Below, piece after piece: positions 11,301 through 26,300 of a DNA stretch of 64,000 nt. A model generated the notes under the pieces. The model was not told where the DNA came from. It worked only from the letters and a program-made list of their open reading frames with translations, and did not search any database. Both the position numbers and the translations under genes were made by a program. The stretch is from Norana najaformis. Taxonomy: Eukaryota; Annelida; Clitellata; Crassiclitellata; Hormogastridae. Position 1 is the stretch's first letter, and every line of letters starts with the position of its first letter. The DNA lies in NCBI GenBank assembly GCA_964023275.1, contig OZ029917.1, forward strand, positions 27,966,505 to 28,030,504. Direction: 5' to 3'.

Positions 11301-14300
11301 CACAGCAAAACAACTCAAATTTGGGAGAATCTTAGGTTAAGCAGATATATTGATTTCACGAAAGCTTTTCATATTATGTGCAGAGAGTCTCTGTGGATGA
11401 TTGTGAAGTTCTATGAAATGCTAGCAAAGATAATTGACATCAAAAGCTTCTATGATATCAGTTGGTGTGAAGCGAGACATGGAAGAGAAATGGTTCCAGA
11501 TTGTTACAGGCGTGCAACAGAGATGCAGTCTGTTGTCTATAATTCGTGCATTGGTTTTAGAGGGCTGGGTAATGTGAAGAGGAACAGAAGGTAGCAATAT
11601 GAGAATATGGTGGATAAATGGTGATAGCAATGTGGGAATATGGTGGATAAATGGTGATACGCTTAAACACCTGGACTTCATAGATATATGTATTTATGTA
11701 TGTATATGTAATAATGTATGTATCTGTATGTGTAATTCTAATTGTAATTGCAAATTTATATAACACCGCTTCAAGAGAAACGTATCATGTGTTTGTATGT
11801 AAACTGGAAAACAGTAACAGTAGAGAAGGAGAAGGAAGAACATATTCATTCCACTGTTGGTCAGACTGGCGATGTCTGAAGATCCAAGTAGAAAGAAGAC
11901 CAGTCCCTTAAGATAACCCTGAGATGTAGACATGAGTGTGAAGCATTAGCAGCTTTATATTTCTTAACTTTGGCCTGTGAGGCAGGTGATCAGTCCTCTC
12001 CCTTACTGTCTGATATTCCCATCAACAGTGTGTGGTCAGTGTACTCATTTTATAGATGAGTTCACTAGCTGGCACAAATAGAGCAGAAATCATGAAACAT
12101 CTTTCTGACCTGGCAGTTATTTGAACCCCAACCTCTGGGTGATAGCCAGCAGGCTAACCACTAGACTATAGTGCACCACCAAATTGAATATGCACCACCG
12201 AATTGAATAAGGTAAGCTGTGTCTAGCAGCCATGGTAAAAGACTGGTGAAAACTGGAAAAACTTCTTCAAGTTAAGATCAGGCTAGGTGGTAAGTGCTTG
12301 TGTATAAAGAAAACCTGCTGGAATTGTGATATTCTTGGCCCTACTTTTGAAGTGAATACCCTTTGTCAGGCAGAAAGTAACAGCCATCAGGTACTGTCAG
12401 TTTTGATTGTTTGCCATAACATTAGTTGTGATTTATGCTGAGATCTCTGTATTTGTTGAAAAGTAAATCCTGTTGATTGATGAGTGACTTTACTGTTTAA
12501 TTGATGTTTTAGGCATCTGTCTGTTCTGACGAGAGTACAAGTACTTTGGCTTCAGAGGCGTCTTCGGTTGTCGCAGAGCAGACATCACGTGCTCGTCTGC
12601 TTGTGCTCAAGAAGAGACTGAAAGAGAAGGACCAGCGACTGGCAGAGAAAGATGCCATCGTTCGCCAGAAGCAACAAGAACTTGAGGCTAAAGAGCGAAT
12701 CATTGCAGAGCAAGAGAGTGCAACCAAAGATGTCACAACCCAGCTGACAGAGCAGACCACCTTAGTGGAACATCTGCGCTTACTTATCCGAGAAACAACC
12801 GATGGCTCTGAACTCACGACAAAAAAACAGCTTGAGGTCAGAGGCTAGTTGCACAATTTGGAAGCTGGTCAAGTGGTCTGGTCATTTCATTTTTCATTGT
12901 TCTTGACCCCTTGTTTTCTGTCTGCTTGTCTGTAGAAGTGGTTGAGCAAAGTTTTGCAAGTAATTCAAACTTCCTGTCTATGGTAGTTAGTACTTGTACC
13001 TTATTTAGTCAGAACTTTTTGAGTTGTTAGTTCATGTCCTGCAATAATGGATCAGGGACCTAAGGGACTACATTGTCAGACAAGTGAGGTTTATATCATA
13101 TGTTGGTGTCAGCCAGATCGGAACTTCGTTAATCAGCATTAATGAGCATTTATAATTCGCAACTTCTGAGTGATTGCAACAAAATAATGTGTGCAACTGG
13201 TGATTGCAGTTTCTTGTCTATACAGAGGCAGTATGCAATTGCTGCATTCCTCAACCAACCTGTAATGTTTTAGAACTGTTGCCACGAGATGTAATGTTTA
13301 GAAAGACTTTTGGTGGTCAGTCTGAGACATTTGTTGGTGGCTAGCGGTGTTACTGGCGTCTCTTTGGGGTTTTTCTTGGCGTCTTGGTTCGTTCACGAAG
13401 ATTGTTCAAGCGATGCTTTTATTTCTTTACGACGAGTCTATGTACAGCGTATTTACAGCAACCAGAGTCACGATGTTCTTAGATATACTCTAATTTTACT
13501 CTCCTGCTGCTATCTTGTCTTCTGTTCGTCAGTCGTTGCATCCCAACTTCCTTGTCTGTTCCCTTTTTATCCTTTCCTTCTGGCCCTGGCGGCAGACTTC
13601 AGTCGCATACCATCTCTCCTCTTCCTGCCTCGCAGCATCCTCATAGCTTATATTCCTGTAACCTGCTGGTGGCAGACTTCAGTCCCTTCCATCTTCCCTC
13701 TTTCTTCGCTGCATCATCATGGCTTGCATTCCACTGCTCTGCTATCTTCCCTGCTAATGGCACTGCTTTGAGTTCCCCCTCGCTTGCACACGTTGCACTC
13801 TGGAGCCGTACTTTGTCATGTCTTCATATCTGTGTGCATTTGTCTGTCTCTCTTTCCTCTGTCTGCTCTGTCTGTTGTCCTTTTGTCTTTGGCATAAGTC
13901 ATGCTTAAATATTTCTCTTCTTTATCTATAACTAATTTAATTCTACAATATTACAGTAAATTAAGTGTTCATATAATTATTTGTTCATATAATTATTTAG
14001 TGTTCTTTACTTATGGCTGTATATCATATCGTCTTCTTGGTTCCACTACACAACCATTCCTGTTACTACAATGTTCTGTATACATGATTGTCACACATAA
14101 CTCTGTATTCCAAATCTAATCATGGAGTGAAGTACTAGTTGGCCATAATGGGAGCAGATGGTTCATGATGGCAAGCAAGCTTGAATCACAAGGTTTGCAT
14201 GTTTCAGCAGAAGTAATGTCAGCCTGGGCAGATTAGTGACAAAGATGTTGTTGTTTGGGCACAGATGGAGAATGTCCATATCCAGGGACTTTTTCCCTCA

Positions 14301-17300
14301 AATTGATCTGATTTTGACTTCTGTGACTGGTGGAGAGAAGTAGAGAATTGGAAGAGTTTAGGTGAGCAGTTCATCAACATAGGTCAGATTGGGTTGAATA
14401 ATGACTTTGGTTGGTCTGCAGTTGTCCTGAGTGATGACCAGGTCTAGACAACTGCCTCGAGTGTGTGGGCATACTGTTTTGCTGTCATAACATGAAACAC
14501 AACATTAGCAGAATAAGGACTACTTGGATTCTCTATATGAATGTTAAGATCGTCTGTCGTTACCTACTGGCTGCTGCAGGTGGCCAGGGCTCCATTATTT
14601 CTGCATTTATTAAGCACCACTATCTAATGACAAAGCATCAATCGATGGCGCTGAGCAAATGTGAGCGAAGGACTTGCTCAAGGTCCCTACACAGTAACCA
14701 TCTCAGAGGAGGCTCGAACCTGTATTCTCCACATTACAAGCCAAGTGCTTTTAACCATTTGGCTACCATATTAGCAGAACAGTAAGCTTATGGACAAATA
14801 CCAAGGATGGTGGCAGTGATGCAGACTGGTAGATGGATAATTTGTGAGCTGACCTCAGATTTTTGAGAAAGAACTCGGAAGGACCCCAAAGGTGGTGTGG
14901 GTCTCAGCAAGCTTGATCCATTTCTCCAGTAAATCTGGCTGCTGGAAAATTACCTTTATGGTATGCAGGGAGGAGTGAGTCCTTCCATGGCAGGTACTGA
15001 TCAGTGATCTGGAAATGAGAAGTTGACATAGCAGTGCAACATCTTTCACTATACACTTGTCTGGAGAAAGTGCTGTCTGCCATCAGTCAACTGCAGTTCT
15101 TTTGTTGGAAATATTCTTACCTTGTGCACTTCCCAAAGACTAAACCAATAAAGACTGAATTAAACTTACATATGTATATACATACATTAATCTAGTCTTT
15201 CTAACAGGAGAAAATGGCTCTATTCGAGCTATGCATTGATTTTTGATATGTAAATTTGTTGTCATTCGAGATGTTTTCTAGTCTTGGTAATAGTTCATGA
15301 ATACAACAGGTGTTAGCTTCAGTTAAGATTAATTTTATAGAAGTTGTCCTGCTGTTAAGCATGACATGTTAGCTTTTCCTAATTGGGTTATTTTACTTTG
15401 ACATTGAGACTATATAAAATGAAGTCATTTGTGATAGATTATGTGTAAAGGGATTGATTATTGATAAAGTTTTATATAAATCTGTTGAAACATAATAAGT
15501 GCTTTACATTTATAACAGTCACGACTGGAAGAGATGATTTCACAGATGGTCTACAAAGACAACATGATCATGGATCTAAGCAATCAAATAACGGAGAAAG
15601 ACAAGTCAATCATCGATCTACAGGAACATATTACTGAAAAAGACGAAGTTATTCGTGGACGAGATCAAGCAATCCAAGTCCTGAAGTCTATGGGAAGCCA
15701 TGAGATTGTGATAAGAGCTGAAGATCAGGTAAGGGAAGTCACTGAGAAGCTATTGTTGGCCCAGGATGAGATAGAGCTACTGAAAGGTGAATTGCAGAAG
15801 AAGGAAGCCATTGTAACTGAATCACAAAAGATGACTGAAGTGATGGAGAAAAAGCTACTAGACACTAGCGATCTAATCTCTGCAAAAACCAAACAATCTG
15901 AACAACTTGCAATGGATGTTGAAGAAAGAGACAAGGCTCTGCTGGAGACCAGAAAGACATTGACCCAGACATTGAAGGAATTGGAGTCACTGAAGAGAAG
16001 CTTTATTGATGAGGAGGAAAAATGGAAGACTGAAGGCCTTCGATTAGTTGAGACACAGAAGGACTATGAAGAGGAGAGACGCCAGCGAGAATGTGCAGTT
16101 CTAGCTTTGCGTCAGTTGGAAGCTTCTCATAATTCATTTAGAACCGAGTTTCAGGTGCTGCAGGAGGATCATTCAGCTGTTGTTAAGGCGCTTGAAGCAT
16201 CTGAGAAGGAACGAGAGACGGATTCTTTGAAGACCCAGGAGGAGCTTTCTCTGCGTGACAAGCAAATAGAAGAAATGAAAGCAAAACTGGATCAAGCTGC
16301 AACTGTACCAGACTCAAAGTTTGCGAAGTTCAAGGCACTGGCTGGCTCAAAGATCAAAGCACTTGAGAAGCAGGTGGAAGAGCTACAGCAGGTCAGTGAC
16401 TGAAGGTTAATGAGTCAAAAGTTGGGGACTTCATAATTTAGTGACTAATATTTTTCATGCTATCTTATTTAGTACTTAGTCCTTCCTGTGCAGGTCTGCA
16501 CATCAGGCAATGCAGCTTCTCCATTCATCTCTGTCCATTCATCTCTGTCGACCACCATTCTTCCTGCCTCATCCCACGACATCTCCAAACATCAGAGGTC
16601 GTTTTCTTATGGTCTCTGGCCAGTTCTTCCTTGGTCTTCCCTTCCTCCAATTCCCTTCAGGAATCCGGTTCATAGTTTGATTGGCTTTTCTATTTTTGCT
16701 CATGTAAATTACATGTCCCATCCATTTCAGTCTTTTCTTTCTGATGATATTCTCTGTATCCCCTTGTCTTGGCCTTATAGTTTTATTTGATATCCTATCA
16801 TGCTATGAATGTGCAGAATTCTCCTCAGCTATCTATGATGTGCTGCCTCCAGTCTTTTCTTGTTTGCCAACGTCATTGGCCAAGTTTCTGATCCATATAG
16901 CAGTGTGCTTAATACTATTTGCTTCATATAGACGAAACTTAGTCCTCAACTGCACCCGTTGTTCTTCCATATCTTTTCAAGTCTCCCAAAGCAGCATTTG
17001 CCTTTCCTGTGTGTACCTTTACCTCCCTGTTGCAGCTGCTGTCTGCTGTTATTAAGCTACCGAGATAGCAGAAATCATCCACGATCTCAATCTCCTTGTC
17101 ATCAATCATGATCTTTTCGATTTCATTCCATTTTCCTATTTTCATAATTTTGGTCTTTTTGGGATTGTTAGTAAGTCCAACCTTGGCTGCCTTCTTTTCT
17201 GGGCTTTAGGCATCAGTTCTATCATGCCTTTCCAAGTGCTGTCCAGCAGGACAATATCATCTGCAAAGTCCAGGTCTTTTAACCTATCGCCATTTATCCA

Positions 17301-20300
17301 TTTCAGTCCAGTGTTACTGCCTTCCATCACTAAACTGTCCGGTACCAATAGCACCAACTTCCATCACTTTCGACATTTTCCAGTCCACAACCAGGGCAAA
17401 AATCATCAGTGACAGAACACATCCCTGATGCACTTTTGTTACAATCTATCTCACAGTGCATCAACTGCCATCTTAAAAGCTCTTAGTGGCATCAATTATC
17501 TTTGTTGGAATTCCATAACTCTTCACTATCTTCCACAGTGACTCACTGTGAACGCTGTCAAAGGCTTTTTCTAAATCAGTGAAGTTACTCAGTACAGGAA
17601 CTTACCACATTAGGGTCTTCTCCATTCTGTCTGAGTGTGAAAATTTGCTCACAGCAGGATCACCCTGGTCTAAACCCAGCCTGTATCTGTCTCAGCTTTT
17701 TGTCTACAGCAGCCCTCATATGATTCAGCATCATTATGGCCAAAACCTTTCCAGGAATTGACAGTAGAGTGATGCCTCTCCAATTTGGGCACTCACTCAA
17801 ATCTCCCTTTTTAGGGATTGGAATGATGATGCTGTCGATACTCTGCCCATTGTCCATATGTTGTTGTACAACTTTGTCAGCTCTTTTATCATCGTCTCAC
17901 CCCCTTATTTACTTTTTCTGGCTTTTATTCTGTCAATCCTCTGCAGCCTTTCCATCTTTCAGATTCTTGATTGCCTTTCATATCTCTTCTTCATTAATAT
18001 CTTCTACATCTGTTTTCTAACATCTCAGCTTCCTCTTCCCAGTCCATGCCTGCAAGTTGGTGTTATTGGTACCGGACAGTTTAGGATGCTCTCAAAATGT
18101 TCTGTCCAGGGTCTCATCTGTTCCTTATATGTTCTTTTCATCAGTCGTTTTTTATTGGGAGGTTCTGCATTCCTGTGCTGCCTGAAAGTTCCTTCACTGT
18201 ACGAAACAAATTCTTGGAAACTTCTCTTTTTCCTGCCTCTTCCGCTTCTGTTTTTCTGTATAAGATGTAAGCTATCACAAAACTTTTTGGAAGTTTGACC
18301 ATAGGACCTGTCATATACAGAAAAGTATTTTTTCTGACTGCTCAGATTCATTTTTATAAGTGCTGCTTATCAAACTTTGTGTGTGTTGGAATACTTTTCA
18401 AATTGTAGTAAACCTTTTAAATATTTTTCTCATGAATTTTGTGCAGTCTTTGGATAAACTTTGTTAGTTTTCATCCACACCATTACTGACAAGTCATTAA
18501 TGAGAAATGGACTTAAAAAACGGTTCAGTTTCTTGAGTTTGTTTGGCTCTGCTTGCAACCAGGAAATGATAAGTTTGCTCATACAGCACTGTAGCAGTTA
18601 AGGAGGGAGGTTTGCTCAATTAGTGGTTTTTAGGCCAAGACCATCTGTAGCTTGTTTAGGAGTGCCCGAATACTGTGCATCACTTCCAACTCTGAAGTTT
18701 CTGATGGGGTGCAGTGTTGTATGTTGCAAGGTTCCTGTGGTAGCTGATGTTACCTCAGTATTTTTTGTTTCTTCCTTAGAGTGGTAATTCTTCTGCTTAA
18801 CTTCACCATTGTTATTGTCATCATCATTAGTTTGTGAGTTTCTGTGTCGTGGCTTAAACATAAGCTGATGAATGATAGTTGCTTTGGTTTGTTACAGAAT
18901 GCTGGTCTAGCAGACGAGTTGACATCTCTTCGTAATCATGTTGCTGAACTGGAGGAAGATAAAGGAAATCTCCAGCTCCAGCTTCTGGAAATGGAAGAAA
19001 CAACTTTGAAACAAGGTTCACTTTCCTTATCTGCAGATAGTAATTGTGCTTTAAAACAGTCATGCTAAAATTGTAACTGGGACATCTGGCCTGTTAGCTA
19101 CATTGGTTAACATGTACGTCAAGGCGTCTATGTGCAGGAGGATGCCAGTTCCTGTCTCAGTCGTGGCTTATTTGAACCTCGGAATACCACAGTCCGGACT
19201 TTAAATGGCATGGCACTCATTCAAATGGGCAGCGATAATGAAGAGTCGCACATGATTAATTCACTGAAAATTAGCAGGGTCAAGGCCATATGGTCGCTAC
19301 AGAAAATGAGTACATTTACATTTAGTTTCTTTGAAAATATCAATTAGCACTATAATATTTTGCCTTCCTCTATATTCCTGAGTTTGTGTCTTGACACCAT
19401 AACTTCCGTCAAGAGTTTTAACGTGGAAACTTTTAGTCGGCAATTATATGCAAGAAACTGACATGTGGGAGTTGTTTTATTGTAGTCTGTTAACCTTTAA
19501 AAATTACACAGATTGGTAATTTTAAAGGTAATATTAGACACTGATTGATTAGGGGCAGATTTGTTTTGGATAACACTGAAATTTGGGCAAAGCACGTGTT
19601 CATGCTGCATGTGTGCCCGTCTTAGGGTCTGACTTGATGCCTTTGGTTGGTATTTGAGTGCTGTGAAACATTCAGGTTTATATCGAAACATACTCATCAT
19701 TTAATAGCATTATAAAATATCCAGATTTTTATGTAAAAGTACTAAAGACACACATTGACTTATGTGTGGGTTATAGACTTTTACCCTCTGTGAAGTTGAA
19801 AATGTAGGGGTCAACTTACAGTGCAATTCACTAGAAGACGAAAATGGATAGGACAAAATATCGCTTAGCACGAAATGAAAACTTGGTCCATTCTGATGTA
19901 AATCAATAATAACGTTAAATTATTCTCTTAAGACAAAACTGATAAGACGAAAAGATCGGTTATTACGTAACTGATTTTCGGTCCGTGAATTTATTCCAGT
20001 GCTAAATCTGTCTCATAAGACGAAATGTTGACGGAAACACAACAGCTGCAGCTTGCAGTAAAGTTTCTGGTTTGCATTTCCCTATATGCCTACGATAGTT
20101 TGATAGCATTCGTCTTTGAAGGATGTCACCACTCGAGGAATGAGAAAGCATACATGTTTATATGTTTATACTGTAATTGGGTGATTAACGGTAAGAGACA
20201 CGCAGACCTCAGCATCAGGCTTGTCAAAATGCGTTGGTGCATGAAACTTTTATGGCTGTCTCCAGTAATGTGGCCATTTCATTGTGGGTATATTTTGTCT

Positions 20301-23300
20301 ACACTAAAGGCCATTAAGCTAGTCATGTGGCACATTTATGGTAGTGAGATATATAACCACAGTGGAAATGCCCTACTGCTAGACGCATTAGACAGTTTAA
20401 GTATCTTTGACTACTCTAGCCAGATTAGTGCCTGCTGTTATCAGACATACATGTAACTTTCACAGCTCTTCTCAAGTAGCCTAATATGCTCGTTGACACG
20501 TCTTTGCCATATGGAGAAGACATTGGTCAATGGTCAGAATCTCCTAAGCGCCTTACAAACTACGTAGGCATCCACTGCAAATCAATCAGCACATACATTT
20601 ACATGTACTGTATCCTCAAAGGCTTCTCTCTGTCCGAGACCGATTCGGATTCACTGTCAAAATAGCGTCGTAATGGAATGTATCGGCTTTAGCCCTTCCA
20701 TAAAACCTTAAAATACCCCTCTCTTGCTGCTTCATCGTGAAATAGACTACTGGTTCACTGAAACTCGCATCTAAAAATGGCCGCTAAAGTTCGTAGCCTA
20801 CCGTGATCATCTACGGTTATGCATCATTTGCTGCTGCATAGTTAGTCATGCAGCCATAACGCGTTTTTCGCTGGCATGCTGCCCTTACATTTGCGTAACG
20901 GTTAATACGAAATTCGGTTAAGACAAAATGTGTATGCTGGTACCCTGTCTTTTGTCTTAAACGAACTGCACTGTATATGCAAAGTTGACCTGTATGGGAG
21001 TATCTACAGTACTTGATTTCCTCCTTCTGAAATAATTATTTTAGGTGACTTTAATATTCATCTTGATGTAGCTGGTCATTGTTCTTCATCATTTCTCGAT
21101 ATGTTGACCCAAGGCAGATTGTGACTCAGATTGTCTCTTTGACTAAGCAGCATGAGCAGGATCATGATCAGAAGTGCAGCCATGCGCTTGTGCCATCCTT
21201 GGACCATATGGGATTTCTTTTTGTTGGCTTAGGTCCAATAAAGAAGAAATGAGTGCCTCCAATATGTTGCACTATGGTAAGTGGGCACTGCCTTTGCCAG
21301 AGGATCTAATGCATAAGTCATAGACTGAAGGCATGTTAGAATTCAGTTGCAGAGACTTTACAAAGTCTAAACCACGTTGTCAGTTGTTGATAGTGCAATT
21401 TGCATGATCAAGAACATTGAAATTCATCTAAAAGTACTACATGTAATTGGATCGCTCTTCATTTTCTTATATTTGCTGTTTATTTGGAGCAGCATCTGAT
21501 GGTGAAGTTGTTCGGCTGAAAAAAGAACTTGATGACTTACAAGTGAGTTACAATGATCTCGAACAAGCAAACAGGTCTCTGGAATCAACTATTGCTGAGT
21601 TAAAGGCTTCCATACAAGAGGTACATTATGCTTGTTTGTCATATTTTTTGTTAGATAACAATTCTGTTGTTTATGTTTAGGAAGACTGCCTGGTTTTATT
21701 GGAACTGCAACATATGTAGCCCTCTGAATGCCACTGGTCCATCTATGGGACATTGGATACATTGCTGTGCTAGCCACCTGTACACAGGCTAATAAGAGAA
21801 TCAGCATCCTTTCTGTGTAACTGAGCGCTCAGTAAATTAGGTTAATAAATATCTACATACCAGTAGTGGATATACTTCATAGATTTAAATTTTGGGCTAG
21901 CTAGGTCTGCACATGGGTGCCTTAAGTGACATGGTGCCCATTCAAATGGGCAGCGATCTCATCTGATAAATCATTGGAAAATAAGCAGGGTTGAGGCCAA
22001 ACAGTCTCTACAGAAAAGTGTATACATTTACATTTTTTACTCTTCTTCCATATGAAGTGTGTACTCAGACATTCGATCTTAAACGTAAACAATTTTCTGA
22101 TTTTGTATCTGCATTTTTGACAGTCATGGCAACCAAGCAAGAGATTTTGCATTTGGTTTTTTGAAATACCAAATTGGAAGAAGAGTTTAAAGCAAACAAA
22201 AATTGTAGATTTTTGTGAAAATTGTAAGAAATATGTTTGTCGTAAATGTTTTGAGGCCTTTCATACACGATCCTCTCTAAACTGAGCTACTTTATTTTTA
22301 GTGCCAGAATTGTTTGTTTTATGTTTGTTATATGTGTACCTACTTTTGGTAGTGTTCTCTTACATTTTACGCTATTGATGAAATTTTTTTGAAAATTTTC
22401 AAATGAAAATTTGAATTTCGAATTATTTAAAGTTTGTCATGAATTGTGAGAAATTAAAAAGTATTAAGATGATATATAGTATGTTTATGTGGTGATGATT
22501 TGTAAGCGAAAACTTATTCATAAACTATTTGGGGTTAAATTTTGTGAAAACAACATTGCATGAGTAATCCTCTGAAGTAAATGATGGATTCTGTGATGTG
22601 CACTAATGGTCAAGAAGCCAGTAGCATCACTCTTTATGATGAAAGAAGGAGTGATTCTGCCTTGGCAGCTGAATCCATTCACTGCGGTTTCTTGTGTATT
22701 ACTGTACTTTTGAAACAGTGCTTGGTTCACCTAACCATCCAGCACATTGCTCTGCACTCTGAGTTGAACCGTGGAGTGCGGTGGTTGCATCTGATGCGAA
22801 CAGAAGATGATGGAAGCAGGCGGTTGATGATGGAGCCGAGCATAGATTCGTGGAGGTGGAACTGCTCTCTGTGCTGGAAAGATCGGCCTCTGCAGATAGC
22901 TGATGACGATGACTGGAGGAACAGAAAGTTGTAAATCGCCAGGCCATGATCAGACATGGATGAAGGCTTTAAGCAGCTCGGACAGTTCTGCGGTTATTTC
23001 ATGTGATGATCAAATCAAGACGGCCTCTGTGGGCATATGTGGGCACTGTGATGTACTGTTTCATACCTACGCTGGTGATGAGCCGTGTCAGCTGGTCGGC
23101 CCAAGGGCAACCCATATACTTCACGTGGAACTGGGTGGCTATTGTAGGTGACCAGGTTTTCAAGGAGGACTGTGAACTCCTGGATGAACAATGAGGACAG
23201 AGGTTGAGATCCAGATTGGTAGATTATTTCTGCATTCATTAAGTGCCACAGTCTAATGACTAAGCATCAGTCAGTGTCATTGAGCATTTGCAAGTAAAGG

Positions 23301-26300
23301 ACTTGCTCAAGGTCTCTACACAGTAACCACCTCAAGGGAGGCTCGAACCTGTTCCATCCATATTACAAGCTGAGCACTCTAACCAATCAGTAGATGGCAA
23401 CAATACTGATTGGTCCATGCACTGTTGTGAAGGAACTGAGGTGGTAAAGGTCACATCGAGTTTCTCACATTTTGCATGCAGATCTGCCCGGTTGAAGACT
23501 GCGATCCTGTCGCCCCTACTGAGAGGTGAACAGATCAGAACTGTAAACACTTTAAAACTGCCGTAAATAAGCTTACAGGCTGGTCAGTTATTGAAGTTTC
23601 TACGTCAAAATGTAGGCACATGCAAACAAATAAGTCATATATCTTAAATTTAATCAATTGTCATGTTTATTAATAGCTCTGTCTCCAAATGTTGATGAGA
23701 TATTTCATTTTTACATCGGTAGAGGAAATTTACACAAATGCTGAGAAATGAGGCTGGAGATATGTTGCATTCAGAGGGCTAAACATGAACTGAAATGCTA
23801 TTTGATGCACATTTTCCAGCTGTTTGCATCATCCTAGGGGATTTGGACCTGTGATTTACAGTTTGATTTCTATCTCTCCTCTGACCTCTTTCAGTTTCTC
23901 CTTCTATAGAAATATGGTAAGGATTTCGCTGTGTTTGTTCTACAGGTAGGTTTACTTAGGTAGGTTTGCTTTTATTTGTAGGGCTGGATAAAGGGACTAA
24001 TATGTTTAACTCTGTGTACCAGACGGTCTTGGGGCTTTGTTAATTGCCTTCATATGAGAGGGAATGAGTAAAGGGATTCTATGGCCAACATGCCTTTTTA
24101 GCACAGCTTTAACATAAAAGTCTGAAATGGGAATGATACTGAAGGTTATGGTGTCCATGACATTACGTATGGTGTAAGTTAGTGAGAAGTGATGGCAGTT
24201 ATTCTTTCTTCTAAAAGCATGAGTAACAGGCCTGTAACCAGATGAGAAGCAGAAAAAAAGGCTTAACATATCTCATCAAATTAAAGTAGAGAAGTTCTTT
24301 CCTCATTGTTTCTTTTGTTAAGCTGAACCAGCACTTATCCTGGTTCCATTTGATGTTTATGTCCAGGAACTCTAATTTATGCAAATTACGAGTGAATGGT
24401 ACTTGGCTAGTTTATGTTCATAAGAATCTTTCATTACTGGACAAGACAAATTATTTAACTGTTAGTTATTTTATGCAGGATATTTTGATTATATGATAAA
24501 TCAGTTGATGAGATTTCAAGTTTCAATTTAATGTTTTGCATTACTAATAAGGTAAGGCAAGGGGAAGTAACTGCGTCTATCAATATCAGTCCTTAGAGAT
24601 ATAGCTGTGGGCTTAAGTCTTATATCCGCTGTAGTTCAAACACAGCCACAGCAAGCTAAAAGCTGTCCTTGTGGGTTTCTTAGTTTGACTGCAAATTGTC
24701 AATTCGACATGGTGCACCAGTATTTGAACCCTGGATATGTTGGTGGGAGACAGACACATAAGCATTGGCTGCCATTTCACTCCAGATAGTGAGTAATGCT
24801 TTATTTGATGATTTGAAAATTAGTTATTTGTTTAAGATGTCAGTTGTGTTGTTTCAATTAAAGATCAAGCAAGAAGAAATTGAACGTAGCTTTGCAGCAA
24901 AGAACATGATGGAAGAAGCCACAGAAGAGTTAAAACAAGAACTAGAGGAAGCAAAGAAAACTATCCAAGACAAGGATGCCGAATGCTTTAGTCGTGAAAT
25001 TCTGCTGCAAGAAGAGCGCGGTAGAGCGGAGGCAATGGACTCATTGAAAAAGAAATATGTTGCTGAAATTGAAGATTTAAATCAACAAAATGTAGTGCTA
25101 AATTCTAGTCTAGTAGGACTTGAAAAAGAAATTGAAGACAAAAATCAACACTTGCAGAAGTTAGAATCAGACAGTTTATCGATTTCCAATATGCTGAGGA
25201 CAGAGGAGCAAAAAGTTTTGGATCAGACTAAGACCCTAAAGGAGAAGGATGATGAAATTCAGCATCTTAATGAGACTGTTCAAACTTTCCATGAGCAGCT
25301 ATCAAGATACGAAGAAAAGGCACAGGAACTCGGTGCACAGGCACAGCTTCTGCAGGAAAAGGATCTTGAAATTAGAAAGCTAAACGACACAGTCACAGAT
25401 GCACTGCAACAGCTGTCAAGGTGCAGGCAAAAAGAACAAGATCAGCTTGCAGAGGCAAAGAGTTCTTTAGATAAATCTTCGCAGATTCAGTACTTGAATG
25501 ATGAAGTACGAATTCTGTCAGAGAAACTGATGAGTTATGAAAGGAAGGAGCAGGAATTGGTCAGTCTGGAAGAAATTGCAACAGATAGGGAACGGGAAAT
25601 TCATCGCCTGACTCAGGTGGTTGCAAGTACATCAGAGCAGTTTTCAAATTACGAAAAGAGACTGGACGAACTGGTTCTGATTGAAAAACAGATGCAAACA
25701 GAAAGTGAATCATTAAAACAAAGCCTTATACAGAAGGATCAGAAGATTTTAGATCTTGTAACAGAGAGAGATTCTAGTTTGGCTGAAATTCAGCAGTTGA
25801 GGTCAAACATTGAATTTGGGGAAGAGAATGAAGAACTGATGAAGGCCAAGTTGGTGCAGTTGGAACAGCAAATTGCTGAGAGCAATCTAACTAAATCAAC
25901 CTTAGTAACAAATCTTTGTGAGAAAGATACTGAGTTGGAAAATGTTTTGGTAAAATTAAAAAGTGCAGAAGAGTTATTAGAAAGAAGTAAAGCTGAAAAA
26001 GAAGCATTGCATTTTGAAATTGACCAAAAAACAGAACACTTGAAGACAACATTGATGGAACTGGAAGATACTCAGATTTGCAAGAAACAGGCAGATGAAA
26101 GACTAGGACTTTTAGAAAAAAGTTTGTTAGAAAGGGATGAAGAAGTTCAGAAAGTGAGCTCTGATGAAGAAAGGTTTCAGTTAGAAATTGGGAGTCTGAC
26201 TTCACGACTTAGAGAATCTGAAGACCTTGTTCGGACGTTGGAGAAGAAAGTTACAGATCGTGAACGCAAAGTAGAGTCCCTAGCTCAGAATCTGGAGGAA

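Noticed and set aside
12112-12182. A genuine tRNA gene
   Set aside because: A and B boxes are present but the arms do not pair into a full cloverleaf, so it is read as a SINE head.
13310-13908. Overlapping 153- and 118-codon frames suggesting a membrane protein
   Set aside because: The region is pyrimidine-rich and contains a local duplication. No splice-compatible neighbours or motifs were found, and it lies inside golgin intron 4.
20025-20456. 143-codon frame in the pogo-type MITE
   Set aside because: It is not conserved in copies 2 and 3, which are broken in the same region, and no transposase motif is present.
24765-24863. In-frame upstream extension of golgin exon 8 (MAAISLQIV start)
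   Set aside because: It is not coiled-coil-like and lies before a good acceptor with a pyrimidine-rich stretch. It is treated as intron.
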